Shown here piece after piece: positions 1-10,544 of a DNA stretch of 45,668 nucleotides. The position numbers and the translations under genes were made by a program. Numbering within the stretch: the first letter of the stretch is position 1; every line of letters begins with the position of its first letter. Below the pieces are notes generated by a model. It was not told the DNA's origin. It was given only the letters and a program-made list of their open reading frames with translations, and did no database searches. The stretch lies in assembly GCA_016795005.1 (NCBI GenBank), contig JAEUIV010000086.1:1-45668 (forward strand), written 5' to 3'. The stretch comes from Phycisphaerae bacterium. Its GTDB lineage: Bacteria > Planctomycetota > Phycisphaerae > Phycisphaerales > UBA1924.

Positions 1-1
1 C

Positions 2-2650
2 GCCGTCGCGCTCCGCGACCTGATCAACGCACACCGCACCCATGGCCACCTGGCCGCGAGGATCGACCCCTTCGGCCGAGCACGCGAGGGCCACTCTTCG
101 CTCGATCCGGCGGCCCACGGCCTCGCGGGCGCCGCCTCGGAACTCTTCGACGCAGGCCCGCTCTCGCCCAACGCCGCACGCATGCCGCTCAGCGACATCC
201 TCGCCGCCCTGCGATCCACCTACTGCGCCTCCATCGGCTCGGAGTTCATGCACATCACCAACGATGAAGAACGCGCCTGGCTCATCGACCGCCTCGAGTC
301 CTCGCGCGGCCGACCCACCCTCGCACGCGAGGAACGCCAGCACATCCTCACGCAACTCCACCGCGCCGAACTCTTCGAACACTTCTGCGGCATTCGATTC
401 CGCGGAGTCAAGCGATTCAGCCTCGAAGGCGGCGATTCCACCATCCCGCTCCTCGACCGCTTCCTCGAATCGGCCGGCGACGCCGGCGTCAAGGAACTCG
501 TCATGGGGATGGCCCACCGCGGACGCCTCAACGTCCTGACCAACATCGTCGGAAAAACCTACGCCGAGATCTTCACCGAGTTCGAAGACGCCTGGACCGA
601 AGACTCCGCCAACGGCGGCGGCGACGTGAAATACCACCGCGGATATTCCTCCAACCGCATCCTCCGCAGCGGAAAAAGCCTCTGGGTCAGCATGGCCAGC
701 AACCCAAGCCACCTCGAATCGCAGAACGCCGTCGTCCTCGGGCGATGCCGAGCCAAGCAACGGACCATCAAGGACTACGAGCGCGTCCGCGTCGTCCCGA
801 TCATCCTCCACGGCGACGCCTCCGTGATCGGGCAGGGCGTCGTCGCCGAGAACTTCAACCTCAGCCAACTCGAAGGCTACTTCGTCGGCGGAGCACTCCA
901 CGTCGTCATCAACAACCTCATCGGGTTCACCACCGGCGAGGACGACGCACGCTCCTCTCGATACTGCACCGATATCGCCAAGATGCTCGAAATACCGATC
1001 TTCCACGTCAACGGCGAAGACCCCGAGGCCGTCGTACACGTCGCCAGGATCGCCTTCGACTACCGCATGCGCTTCAAGAAGGATGTCGTCATCGACCTGC
1101 TCTGCTACCGACGCCACGGCCACAACGAGACCGACGAGGCCATGTTCACCCAGCCCCTCCTGTACAAGGAGATCAAGGACAAGCCCAGCGTCCTCAAGAC
1201 CTACGCCGAACGACTCCTCGCCGAAAATGTCATCACCGAAGCGGAGATGAAAGACATCCGCCGAAGCCTCGACGACTCACTCGAAAAGGCCTACCACTCC
1301 GCCAAAGCAATCCCCGTCGACCCCACCCCCGAGCCGGGACGCGATCGCTGGAAGGGAATCACCGAACACTTCAGTTTCGATCCGGTCGAAACAGGCGTCG
1401 CGCGCGAGCAACTCGCCAAGGTCGCCGCCGCCATCGGCCGCTGGCCCGAAACCTTCACCCCTCATCACAAAATCATCCCCATCCTCCAGAATCGCGCCCG
1501 CTGCGTCGAGGATGACCTCCCCATCGACTGGGGCACCGCCGAGAACCTCGCCGTCGGAACCATCATCCTCGACGGCAACGTCGTCCGCCTCACCGGGCAG
1601 GACAGCCGCCGCGGCACCTTCAGCCACCGCCACGCCGCGCTCCGCGATGTCAACACCGGCGACCTCTTCGTCCCCCTCAGCCACATCGACGAAGAACTCA
1701 ACGACAAGGTCATCAAACGCTTCGGCGACCGCGGACCCGAAGCCCGCCGACTCGAGGGCAAGTACTGGGTCTACGACAGCCCCCTCTCCGAATACGCCAT
1801 CATGGGCTACGAGTACGGCTACTCCCTCGCCTCGCCCAACCTCCTGGTCATGTGGGAAGCGCAGTTCGGCGATTTCGCCAACACCGCCCAGACCGTCATC
1901 GATCAATACATCGCCTCCGCGGAAGTGAAGTGGAACCGCTGGTCGGGCCTCGTCCTCCTCCTCCCCCACGGCTACGAAGGGCAAGGACCGGAACACTCCA
2001 ACGCCCGACCCGAACGCTTCCTCCAACTCTGCGCCGACCACAACATGCAGGTCTGCATCCCCACCACCTCCGCTCAGTACTTCCACCTGCTCCGTCGGCA
2101 GGTGAACCCGCAACGCACCTTCCGCAAGCCCCTGATCATCATGACCCCCAAGAGCCTGCTCCGCGCCGACATCGCGAAGAGCCGCGTCGACGAACTCACC
2201 CGGGGCACGTTCCAGGAGATCCTCGACGACCCCACATTCGCCCCCGGCGGCCGCGCCGCGAAGAAGGAGGTCCGTCGCGTCATACTCTGTTCGGGCAAGG
2301 TCTACTACGACCTCGTGGCACGTCGCGAGGAACTCAACCGCAAGGACCTCGCCATCGTCCGCGTCGAGCAGCTCTACCCCCTGCATACCCAACTCCTGCA
2401 CGAGATCATCGCCACCTACCCGAAGGAGGTCGAACTCGTCTGGGTGCAGGAAGAGCCGAAAAACATGGGCGCCTACACCTTCATGCAACTCAACCTCTCC
2501 GAGACCTTCGGCTGGGAACTCTCCTGCATCAGCCGCCCTCCGAGCGCCACCCCCGCCACCGGCTCGCCCAAGAAGCACGCCGAGCAACTGAACGAGTTCC
2601 TGACCGACGCCGTCGGCGCTTCCAGCAAGCCCGTCGTCGTTGCGCACTGA
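2..2650 (+). CDS. sucA: 2-oxoglutarate dehydrogenase E1 component (5' end outside window)
   Basis: Thiamine-diphosphate E1 subunit of the 2-oxoglutarate dehydrogenase complex (TCA cycle): it decarboxylates 2-oxoglutarate and passes the succinyl group to the lipoyl arm of E2. The frame is open from the first base, and the first visible residues (LINAHRTHGHLAARIDP) match the N-terminal part of SucA, so the start lies upstream of the window; an internal ATG at 182 is not the start. 882 residues are visible against about 930 usual. Family motifs in order are AHRGRLNVL, GDASVIGQGVVAE, the ThDP/Mg region with FTTGEDDARSSRYCTD, YRRHGHNETDE, GQDSRRGTFSHRHA and HGYEGQGPEHSNARPERF. The E2 gene follows 60 bp downstream, so the two are probably co-transcribed. 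Identification is near certain. Confidence 0.97.
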   Translation, partial: AVALRDLINAHRTHGHLAARIDPFGRAREGHSSLDPAAHGLAGAASELFDAGPLSPNAARMPLSDILAALRSTYCASIGSEFMHITNDEERAWLIDRLESSRGRPTLAREERQHILTQLHRAELFEHFCGIRFRGVKRFSLEGGDSTIPLLDRFLESAGDAGVKELVMGMAHRGRLNVLTNIVGKTYAEIFTEFEDAWTEDSANGGGDVKYHRGYSSNRILRSGKSLWVSMASNPSHLESQNAVVLGRCRAKQRTIKDYERVRVVPIILHGDASVIGQGVVAENFNLSQLEGYFVGGALHVVINNLIGFTTGEDDARSSRYCTDIAKMLEIPIFHVNGEDPEAVVHVARIAFDYRMRFKKDVVIDLLCYRRHGHNETDEAMFTQPLLYKEIKDKPSVLKTYAERLLAENVITEAEMKDIRRSLDDSLEKAYHSAKAIPVDPTPEPGRDRWKGITEHFSFDPVETGVAREQLAKVAAAIGRWPETFTPHHKIIPILQNRARCVEDDLPIDWGTAENLAVGTIILDGNVVRLTGQDSRRGTFSHRHAALRDVNTGDLFVPLSHIDEELNDKVIKRFGDRGPEARRLEGKYWVYDSPLSEYAIMGYEYGYSLASPNLLVMWEAQFGDFANTAQTVIDQYIASAEVKWNRWSGLVLLLPHGYEGQGPEHSNARPERFLQLCADHNMQVCIPTTSAQYFHLLRRQVNPQRTFRKPLIIMTPKSLLRADIAKSRVDELTRGTFQEILDDPTFAPGGRAAKKEVRRVILCSGKVYYDLVARREELNRKDLAIVRVEQLYPLHTQLLHEIIATYPKEVELVWVQEEPKNMGAYTFMQLNLSETFGWELSCISRPPSATPATGSPKKHAEQLNEFLTDAVGASSKPVVVAH

Positions 2651-2710
2651 CGCCCGGCTCGGCGCAACACGATGCGATGGTGAGAAGCCGCCTTGAAGTA
2701 GACTAGAACC

Positions 2711-3949
<1,239 letters not shown>

Positions 3950-4059
3950 TCCGCTTCAGGACCGCAGCCCGCATCGACACGCACCGGTTCGCCCGATCGG
4001 CGCATGGAACAAGCCCGCGGCCATGGCGCGGCGCGCTCAACCCTTGCGCGTGATCCGCG

Positions 4060-6804
4060 CTACCGCAGCGCCGCCTGAGCCGCCGCCAGCCGAGCGATCG
4101 GCACGCGGAACGGCGAGCAGGACACGTAATCCAGCCCCGCGTTGTGGCAGAACCAGACGCTCTTCGGGTCGCCGCCGTGCTCCCCGCAGATGCCGACCTT
4201 CAGACCCTTCTTCGTCTCGCGCCCCTTGACCGTCGCCAGCGAGACCAACTGTCCCACACCCACCTGGTCCAGCGACTGGAAGGGGTCGATCTCCAGGATC
4301 TCCGAATGCACATAGTGCGGCAGGAACGACGCCGAGTCGTCGCGCGAATACCCGAAGGTCAACTGCGTCAGGTCGTTGGTGCCGAAGGAGAAGAAGTCCG
4401 CTTCCTTTGCGATCTCCGCCGCCGTCAGCGCCGCGCGGGGCACCTCGATCATCGTCCCGATCGCGATCTCCAGTTTCGCCGTGAATCCCTGCTCCTTCTT
4501 CGTGCGGGCGATCACCTCTTCCGTGTGCCGGCGCAGGATCGCCAGTTCCTTCCGCGTGCCCACGAGCGGGTGCATGATCTCCGGCATCGCCTTCACCCCC
4601 GCGCGGTGGCACTCGATCGCCGCTTCGACGATCGCGCGCACCTGCATCTCGAGAATCTCGGGATACGTCAGGCACAGCCGGCAGCCGCGATGACCCAGCA
4701 TCGGGTTCATCTCGTGCAACTGCTTCACGCGCTCGCGCACCTTCTCGACGGGAACATTGATCCGCCGCGCCACCTCCAACTGGCTCTTCTCATCCTGCGG
4801 CAGGAACTCGTGCAGCGGCGGATCGATCAGCCGGATCGTCACCGGCAGCCCGTCCATCGCCGTGAAGATCCCGACAAAGTCCGCGCGCTGGAAGGGCAGC
4901 AGCTTCTCGAGCGCCGCCTCGCGGTATTCGCGCGTCTCCGCGAGGATCATCTCCCGCATCGCCATGATGCGGTCACCCTCGAAGAACATGTGCTCCGTCC
5001 GGCACAGCCCGATCCCCACCGCCCCGAACTCGCGCGCCCGCTTCGCGTCGCCCGGAGTGTCCGCGTTCGTCCGGATCGACAGCCGACGGTACTTGTCCGA
5101 CAACTTCATGATCGTCGCGAAGTCACCGGACAACTTCGGCTCAACCCGCGGCACCGCCCCGGCGATCACCTCGCCGCTCGTCCCGTCGATCGAGATCGTG
5201 TCGTGCCGAGTGAACGTCCTCCCCTGCACCGTGAACGTCCCGCCACGCTCATCAATCGAGATCGCACCCGCGCCCGCGACGCAGCACTTGCCCCACCCGC
5301 GCGCCACCACCGCCGCGTGGCTCGTCATGCCCCCCGTGCTCGTCAGGATCCCGGCCGCCGAGTGCATCCCCTCGACATCTTCGGGGCTGGTCTCGCGCCG
5401 GACCAGGATCACCGACTCGCCCGTCCGTCCCCGCTCCACCGCCTCCGCCGCCGTGAACGCGGGCTTGCCCACCGCCGCCCCGGGCGACGCGGGCAGCCCC
5501 ACCGCCAGCACGTCCGCGTTCTTCTTCGCCGCCGGATCAAACGAAGGCAGCAGCAACTGCGTCAGGTCATTCGCCGGAATCCGGAGCAGCGCCTTCTTCT
5601 CATCGATCAGGCGCTCCTTGATCATGTTGCACGCGATGGTCACCGCCGCGAAGCCGGTCCGCTTGCCGGTCCGCGTCTGGAGCATGTACAGCTTCCCCTT
5701 CTCGATCGTGAACTCGATGTCCTGCATCTCGCGGTAATGCTTCTCCAGCTTCGTCTTGATCTTCAGCAACTGCTCGTAGACCTTCTTGTTCCACCTGGGC
5801 ATCTCGTCCACCGTCGTCGGCGTGCGGATCCCCGCCACCACGTCCTCACCCTGCGCGTTGACGAGGAACTCGCCGTAGAACTTGTTCTCACCCGTCGAGG
5901 GATTCCGCGTAAACGCCACCCCCGTGCCCGAGTCGTCCCCCATGTTGCCGTACACCATCGCCTGCACGTTCACCGCCGTGCCGTTCAATCCCGTGATGTT
6001 CGCCAGTCGGCGATAGGAGATCGCGCGGTCCGCGTTCCACGACTTGAACACCGCCTCCACCGCCAGCTCCAGCTGCTTCAGCGGGTTCTGAGGAAAATCG
6101 CTCCCCACATGGTGCCGGTACACACCCTTGTAGGCGTGGCACAACTCGACCAGCCCCTCGGCGGGCACATCCGTATCCGCCGCGGCGCCATACTTCGACT
6201 TGACCTCGTTGAACGCCTGCTCGAAGTGTTCGTGGTCAACCCCCATCACCACGTCACCGAACATGTTGATCAGCCGACGGTACGCGTCGTACGCAAACCG
6301 CTTGTTTCCCGTCGCCGCCGCGAGCCCCTCCACCGCGTCGTCCGTCAGCCCGAGATTCAGCACCGTGTCCATCATCCCCGGCATCGAGACCGCCGCGCCA
6401 GACCGAACCGAAACCAGCAGCGGGTTCTTCGTCGATCCGAACTTCTTCCCCAACTCGCGCTCCAGGGTCCGGACGTTCTTCACCACCTCGTCCATCAGCC
6501 CGCGAGGCAGGCGCTTCCCGGACTCGTAATACGCGGCGCACGTGTCCGTCGTGATCGTGAACCCCGGCGGAACCGGCAGGCCGATCGAGGTCATGTCCGC
6601 GAGGTTCGCCCCCTTGCCGCCCAACAGCGCCTTCAACTCGGCACGACCCTCGGTCTTGGTCTTGCCGAAGTAGTACACCATCTTGCCCGCGCGCTTCGCG
6701 GGCTTCTTTGACGCACGCCTCGCGGACGCGCCCTTCTTCGGCTTGGCCTTCGGGGCGGACGTGCGGGCGGATTTCCGGCTCTTCTTGACAAGCGTGGCGG
6801 GCAT
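4060..6804 (-). CDS. ppdK: Pyruvate, phosphate dikinase with lysine-rich N-terminal extension
   Basis: Interconverts pyruvate + ATP + Pi and phosphoenolpyruvate + AMP + PPi, linking glycolysis and gluconeogenesis. From the ATG at 6804 (preceded by GGAAGG) the product is 914 residues, near the usual 870-900. The N-terminal ATP-grasp domain starts around MVYYFGKTKTEG (residue 42). The swivelling phosphohistidine domain has GGMTSHAAVVARG with His496, and the C-terminal PEP/pyruvate barrel ends with GICGEHGGDP and the catalytic Cys896 in YVSCSPFRVPIARL. Residues 1-41 are an added Lys/Arg/Ala/Pro tail resembling histone-H1-like basic tails. The frame stays open upstream to 6957, but that stretch resembles no PPDK. 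The gene converges with sucB and diverges from pabB across about 220 bp. Confidence 0.96.
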   Translation of the reverse strand: MPATLVKKSRKSARTSAPKAKPKKGASARRASKKPAKRAGKMVYYFGKTKTEGRAELKALLGGKGANLADMTSIGLPVPPGFTITTDTCAAYYESGKRLPRGLMDEVVKNVRTLERELGKKFGSTKNPLLVSVRSGAAVSMPGMMDTVLNLGLTDDAVEGLAAATGNKRFAYDAYRRLINMFGDVVMGVDHEHFEQAFNEVKSKYGAAADTDVPAEGLVELCHAYKGVYRHHVGSDFPQNPLKQLELAVEAVFKSWNADRAISYRRLANITGLNGTAVNVQAMVYGNMGDDSGTGVAFTRNPSTGENKFYGEFLVNAQGEDVVAGIRTPTTVDEMPRWNKKVYEQLLKIKTKLEKHYREMQDIEFTIEKGKLYMLQTRTGKRTGFAAVTIACNMIKERLIDEKKALLRIPANDLTQLLLPSFDPAAKKNADVLAVGLPASPGAAVGKPAFTAAEAVERGRTGESVILVRRETSPEDVEGMHSAAGILTSTGGMTSHAAVVARGWGKCCVAGAGAISIDERGGTFTVQGRTFTRHDTISIDGTSGEVIAGAVPRVEPKLSGDFATIMKLSDKYRRLSIRTNADTPGDAKRAREFGAVGIGLCRTEHMFFEGDRIMAMREMILAETREYREAALEKLLPFQRADFVGIFTAMDGLPVTIRLIDPPLHEFLPQDEKSQLEVARRINVPVEKVRERVKQLHEMNPMLGHRGCRLCLTYPEILEMQVRAIVEAAIECHRAGVKAMPEIMHPLVGTRKELAILRRHTEEVIARTKKEQGFTAKLEIAIGTMIEVPRAALTAAEIAKEADFFSFGTNDLTQLTFGYSRDDSASFLPHYVHSEILEIDPFQSLDQVGVGQLVSLATVKGRETKKGLKVGICGEHGGDPKSVWFCHNAGLDYVSCSPFRVPIARLAAAQAALR

Positions 6805-7025
6805 GTGACCTTCCGTACTTTCTTGCCGCGCCCGATCCTCCGGGAACGCGGCCAAATGGTTCAATCCACCCGGATCGACTTCCAAGTGGGAAAGCCAGTG
6901 TATCGCGCGGCGGCGACCCGCCCACATCCACCACTGTTCCGCGAACACCGGCGACACGCACCGCGCGCGACAATCGACGCCGATTCACGCACACCGCATT
7001 CGCCGCGCATCTATCATCCATCCCG

Positions 7026-8489
7026 ATGCCCACCCTCGGAGCGGCAACGCCACCACCCACGCACCCCCCCGGCCGCGCCGTCCGGCCGCTGGACGTCCTC
7101 GCCGCCTGGCCCGCAAACAGACCCCTCGCGAGCCTCATCAGCGCCGGGAACTCGCCCTTCGCGCGATGGTCGATCTTCGCTTCACCGACAGAGATCATCC
7201 GCGCCGATCACACGTCACCCGATCCGCTCGGCCTGCTCGCCGACACCCTTCGCCCCCCGCCGCGCACCCGCGCCCGCGCCGAAACCGACGCCCCGCCATT
7301 CACCGGCGGCTGGATCGGATGGATCTCCTACGACCTCGGCCGAATCTTCGAACCGACCGCGCAGCGCCCGAGCCGCGCACGCGACGAACCCCGGAGACCA
7401 CCCTGGCCCCTCTTCGAACTGCTCCGCTGCCCCGCGGCCTACATCCACGACGCCACGACCAACACCTGGAGCATCGCGGGTGATCCGCGGCTCCTGCCCG
7501 TCCTGGAGAACACCGCTCCCCCGGGCGAGTGCCGCCTCGAACCGTTCACCCCGTGCGACGCCGCCTCCTACCAGGAAAGCGTGAAACGAACCGTCGAACA
7601 CGTCCGCGCGGGCGACATTTTCCAGGCGAACATCGCCCACCGACTCTCCACCACGTTCCGCGGATCAACACGCGGAATCGCGCACCGAATCCTCGACGGC
7701 GCCGGCGCGTGGTACGGAGCCTACCTCGAATCACCCCTCCACCCCGATCGACCGCACATCCGGCACGCCATCTGCTCCGCAAGCCCGGAACTCTTCCTCT
7801 CCTTCGATCCGCGCACCCGCCGCGTCGTCACGCGGCCGATCAAGGGAACACGGGGCGCATCGCCCACCGCAACAAGCGATCTCGCCGAGAGCGCCAAGGA
7901 CATCGCCGAACTCAACATGATCGTGGACCTGATGCGCAACGATCTCGGCCGCGTCTGCGAGTACGGCTCGGTGAAGGTCGACGATCCCCGCGCCATCGAA
8001 TCCCACGGCGGACCCGCCCCGGACGTGGGCATCTTCCACGGCGTCGCCACCGTCTCCGGCACGCTCCGCCACGGCCTCGGAATGCCCGACCTGCTCCGCG
8101 CCGCCTTTCCACCAGGATCCGTCACCGGCGCCCCGAAGATCCGCGCAATGAGGATCATCGACGAACAGGAACCCGTCCGCCGTGGACCCTACTGCGGCTG
8201 CGTCGGCTTCGTCTCGGACTCCGGGCACTCCGCCTGGAACGTCGCCATCCGCACCGCGGCAATCACGTGCAATCGCCCGTGCACACCCGCCAGCGCCGAC
8301 GGCTTGCTCGACTATCACGTCGGCGCCGGAATCGTGGCCGACAGCGACCCCGAACTCGAATGGCAGGAAACCCTTCACAAGGCCGGCATCCTCCGCCGCG
8401 CGTTCCCGGAATCGTTCTCACCAGGCGACACACGCCCACGCCACGCCGCATCCGGCTCCACCCATGTCATCCGAAGCGCCACAACCTGA
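7026..8489 (+). CDS. pabB: Aminodeoxychorismate synthase component I (PabB-like)
   Basis: Chorismate-binding enzyme of the anthranilate synthase/PabB family; PabB makes 4-amino-4-deoxychorismate for folate. The 487-residue protein has a divergent N-terminal half and a conserved chorismate-binding C-terminal half: RAGDIFQANIAHRL, the PIKGTRG loop, AELNMIVDLMRNDLGRVC, the GSVTGAPKIRAM segment and the end region YHVGAGIVADSDPELEWQET. The order RAGDIFQ...PIKGTRG is more typical of PabB than TrpE, but that choice is inference. No glutamine amidotransferase partner (PabA/TrpG) or aminodeoxychorismate lyase is adjacent. The start has no clear Shine-Dalgarno; the ATG at 7026 is the first in frame after the divergent ppdK. 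Its 3' end overlaps the Nudix gene by 26 bp. Confidence 0.88.
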   Translation: MPTLGAATPPPTHPPGRAVRPLDVLAAWPANRPLASLISAGNSPFARWSIFASPTEIIRADHTSPDPLGLLADTLRPPPRTRARAETDAPPFTGGWIGWISYDLGRIFEPTAQRPSRARDEPRRPPWPLFELLRCPAAYIHDATTNTWSIAGDPRLLPVLENTAPPGECRLEPFTPCDAASYQESVKRTVEHVRAGDIFQANIAHRLSTTFRGSTRGIAHRILDGAGAWYGAYLESPLHPDRPHIRHAICSASPELFLSFDPRTRRVVTRPIKGTRGASPTATSDLAESAKDIAELNMIVDLMRNDLGRVCEYGSVKVDDPRAIESHGGPAPDVGIFHGVATVSGTLRHGLGMPDLLRAAFPPGSVTGAPKIRAMRIIDEQEPVRRGPYCGCVGFVSDSGHSAWNVAIRTAAITCNRPCTPASADGLLDYHVGAGIVADSDPELEWQETLHKAGILRRAFPESFSPGDTRPRHAASGSTHVIRSATT

Positions 8490-9003
8490 GGGCTACCGCG
8501 CCACGCCCATCGGCGGCCCGCGCCTCCGCTCGGACATCGTCGATGTCTACATCTTCCGACGCGCACCGAACGCCATTGAGTTTCTTCAACTGCTCCGCGC
8601 CGGAGAGCCGCTCATCCACACCTGGCAACCCATCATGGGCCACGTCGAACCCGGCGAGACAGCTTCGCAGACCGCCGTCCGCGAACTGAAGGAGGAAGTC
8701 GCCCTCGCGCACGACAGCCCGGCGTGTCTCGCCTTCTGGAGCCTCGAACAAGTCCACCCCTATTACGTCGCCGCCATCGACTGCATCGTCCTCAGCCCGC
8801 GCTTCGCCGTTGAAGTCGCCCCCGGATGGGAGCCGCGCATCAACGCCGAGCACACCGCCGCCCGTTGGGTCAGCGATTCCGGCTCGTTCATGTGGCCGGG
8901 TCAGAAAAAATCGATCGAAGAGATCAACGCGGAAATCGTGAACCCGCGCTCCTTGTCCCGCACGGCGCTCCTCATCCGAATGGATCAGCCGCCCCGGAAA
9001 TAA
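8464..9003 (+). CDS. Nudix hydrolase family protein
   Basis: Probable pyrophosphohydrolase of 179 residues. The Nudix box is at residues 59-81 and reads GHVEPGETASQTAVRELKEEVAL, keeping the catalytic REL-x-EE core; the glycine that normally follows the EEx is alanine here. Substrate is unknown. Some Nudix enzymes remove pyrophosphate from dihydroneopterin triphosphate in folate synthesis, which would fit the upstream pabB, but that is only a contextual guess. The ATG at 8464 lies inside the last codons of pabB (26-bp overlap), implying translational coupling. It converges with the small membrane-protein gene only 7 bp beyond its stop. Confidence 0.85.
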   Translation: MSSEAPQPEGYRATPIGGPRLRSDIVDVYIFRRAPNAIEFLQLLRAGEPLIHTWQPIMGHVEPGETASQTAVRELKEEVALAHDSPACLAFWSLEQVHPYYVAAIDCIVLSPRFAVEVAPGWEPRINAEHTAARWVSDSGSFMWPGQKKSIEEINAEIVNPRSLSRTALLIRMDQPPRK

Positions 9004-9010
9004 AAGTGAG

Positions 9011-9292
9011 TCACGGGCCTTCGTTCTTGGGCGCCTCGCCGGCGGGATCGGCCGGCTTCTTCTCGGCCGCCGCGGGTTCCGCCGGGGGCGGAGTCGCCGG
9101 AACCTCGTCGTCATGCGAAGGAGCACCGCTCATCGCCGGGCCGCTCCGCTTCACATCGGGCAGCACCGCCGATCCGCTCCGCGTCCCGACATACAAGCCG
9201 AGCATCGAACCGAGCACCGTCCCGACAACCAGGCCGGGAAGGAAAAAACGCAGCATCGCCGACTCGCCTTGCTGACCTTGATCGGACGCCAT
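9011..9292 (-). CDS. Small single-pass membrane protein, unknown function
   Basis: A 93-residue protein with a short polar N-terminus, one hydrophobic glycine-rich segment at about residues 14-37 (FFLPGLVVGTVLGSMLGLYVG) and a long Pro/Ala/Glu/Lys-rich low-complexity tail ending in KNEGP. An AAAGGAG ribosome-binding site 8 bp before the ATG supports it as a real gene. The glycine-zipper-like transmembrane helix recalls short YtxH-type membrane proteins, but the match is too weak to assign. It lies 61 bp downstream of the epimerase gene on the same strand and may share its transcript. Confidence 0.7.
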   Translation of the reverse strand: MASDQGQQGESAMLRFFLPGLVVGTVLGSMLGLYVGTRSGSAVLPDVKRSGPAMSGAPSHDDEVPATPPPAEPAAAEKKPADPAGEAPKNEGP

Positions 9293-9353
9293 CGCCCACG
9301 CTCCTTTCGACCGGCAAGGGCCGGCATGTTCGCCTCGTCAACGCCGACCGAGG

Positions 9354-10394
9354 CTAGACTTCCGTCACGCCTCCCGCGACCGGCGAATCGAACTCTTCAC
9401 GCTGCTTCATCACCCACGAAACAGTCTCTGCAAGCCCCTCTTCAAGCCCCTTTATCGGCTTAAAGCCCAGCAACTTCTCAGAAACCGTGATGTCCGCGCC
9501 GGAATGCTCCACGTCGCCCCGTCGGGCCGGGGCCATCCGAGGCTCGACCCCCTCACGCCCCACCAGCCGGGCCACCGCGTCAAAGAGCCATCGGACGCTC
9601 GTGCGCCGCCCGAGCGCCACGTTCACCACCTGGCCATCCGGGTCCGACCCCAGCGCGCCCGCGAGAAGCATCGCGTGAACCACATTCGCCACCGGCGTGA
9701 AGTCGCGAGTCTGCGTCCCATCTCCGTAGATCGTCGGCCTTGTGCCCGACAGCAGCCCGGAAATGAACGCGCTCACGACCGCCGAGTACGCATCATCACC
9801 CCGTTGCCGAGGACCGAACACGTTGAACAGCCTCAGGCTGATCCCCGACACGCCATACGACCGTGACCACGCACGCACCACCGATTCACCGGCCAACTTG
9901 CTCGCCCCGTAAGGAGACACCGGCCGGGGCAGCATCGACTCAACCTTGGGCAGCACCGGGTCATCGCCGTACGCGCTGCTCGACGCCGCGTACACCAGCC
10001 GCCTCGTGCCGGACCGGCGCGACGCCTCCGCCACGCGCACCGTCCCCGTCGCATTCACCTCAAAGGTGCGGTCAGGCTCTTCGATCGAGCGTGGAACCGA
10101 GTTCATCGCCGCGAGATGGAACACGACCTCCGACCCGACCATCGCCTCGCCCAGCGCCACGGGATCGAGGATCGATCCATACACAAACCGCAACTGACCT
10201 CCATACGATTCCGCGAGCATCGTCACGTGGGAACCGTCGCTGTTCGACAGGTCGTCCAGGACCGTCACCCTCGCGCCGAGCAGCAGCAGCGCCTCAACGA
10301 GGTGACCGCCGATGAACCCCGCGCCGCCGGTCACGACCACGCGCCGCTGGCCGTAGAAACCACCCAGGGGATTGGTCGATTCAGAGCCACCCAT
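9354..10394 (-). CDS. NAD-dependent sugar epimerase/dehydratase (extended SDR)
   Basis: Extended short-chain dehydrogenase of 346 residues from the ATG at 10394. It has the N-terminal NAD-binding motif TGGAGFIGGHL (residues 22-32), LDDLS after the second strand, FHLAAMNSVPRSI, a serine-rich ASSSAYG strand and the catalytic pair Tyr162 and Lys166 in YGASKLAGE. Such enzymes (UDP-glucose 4-epimerase-like, WbpP/Gne-like) supply activated sugars for surface polysaccharide or glycans; the exact substrate cannot be told. The frame is open upstream to 10484, with another ATG at 10418, but the family normally starts just before the Rossmann motif. Confidence 0.9.
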   Translation of the reverse strand: MGGSESTNPLGGFYGQRRVVVTGGAGFIGGHLVEALLLLGARVTVLDDLSNSDGSHVTMLAESYGGQLRFVYGSILDPVALGEAMVGSEVVFHLAAMNSVPRSIEEPDRTFEVNATGTVRVAEASRRSGTRRLVYAASSSAYGDDPVLPKVESMLPRPVSPYGASKLAGESVVRAWSRSYGVSGISLRLFNVFGPRQRGDDAYSAVVSAFISGLLSGTRPTIYGDGTQTRDFTPVANVVHAMLLAGALGSDPDGQVVNVALGRRTSVRWLFDAVARLVGREGVEPRMAPARRGDVEHSGADITVSEKLLGFKPIKGLEEGLAETVSWVMKQREEFDSPVAGGVTEV

Positions 10395-10517
10395 CCGGGC
10401 GATGATTCTACATCGCATCGGTTGCACGCCGAAACCCCGGCACCTGGCCCGACGAAACTCACGCCGCCCGAAGGCGCGCGGCACACCGCCCGACCCCGAT
10501 GCCGGAGACGCCGCAGG

Positions 10518-10539
10518 AAAAACCGCGAGTTCATCGCGG
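10518..10539 (-). terminator. Rho-independent terminator of the 10545-13538 gene
   Basis: Read on the minus strand, a 6-bp G/C-rich stem (CCGCGA / TCGCGG, 5-nt loop; 10523-10539) is followed at once by five T residues (A-tract 10518-10522 on the plus strand). It lies 5 bp beyond the stop codon of the large secreted-protein gene. Stem, loop and T-tract are all in the right order for that strand. Confidence 0.75.
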
Positions 10540-10544
10540 CCGAA

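Noticed and set aside
4144-6711. Plus-strand open frame of about 855 codons opposite ppdK
   Set aside because: Arg/His/Leu-rich antisense shadow of a well-conserved enzyme; no start signal.
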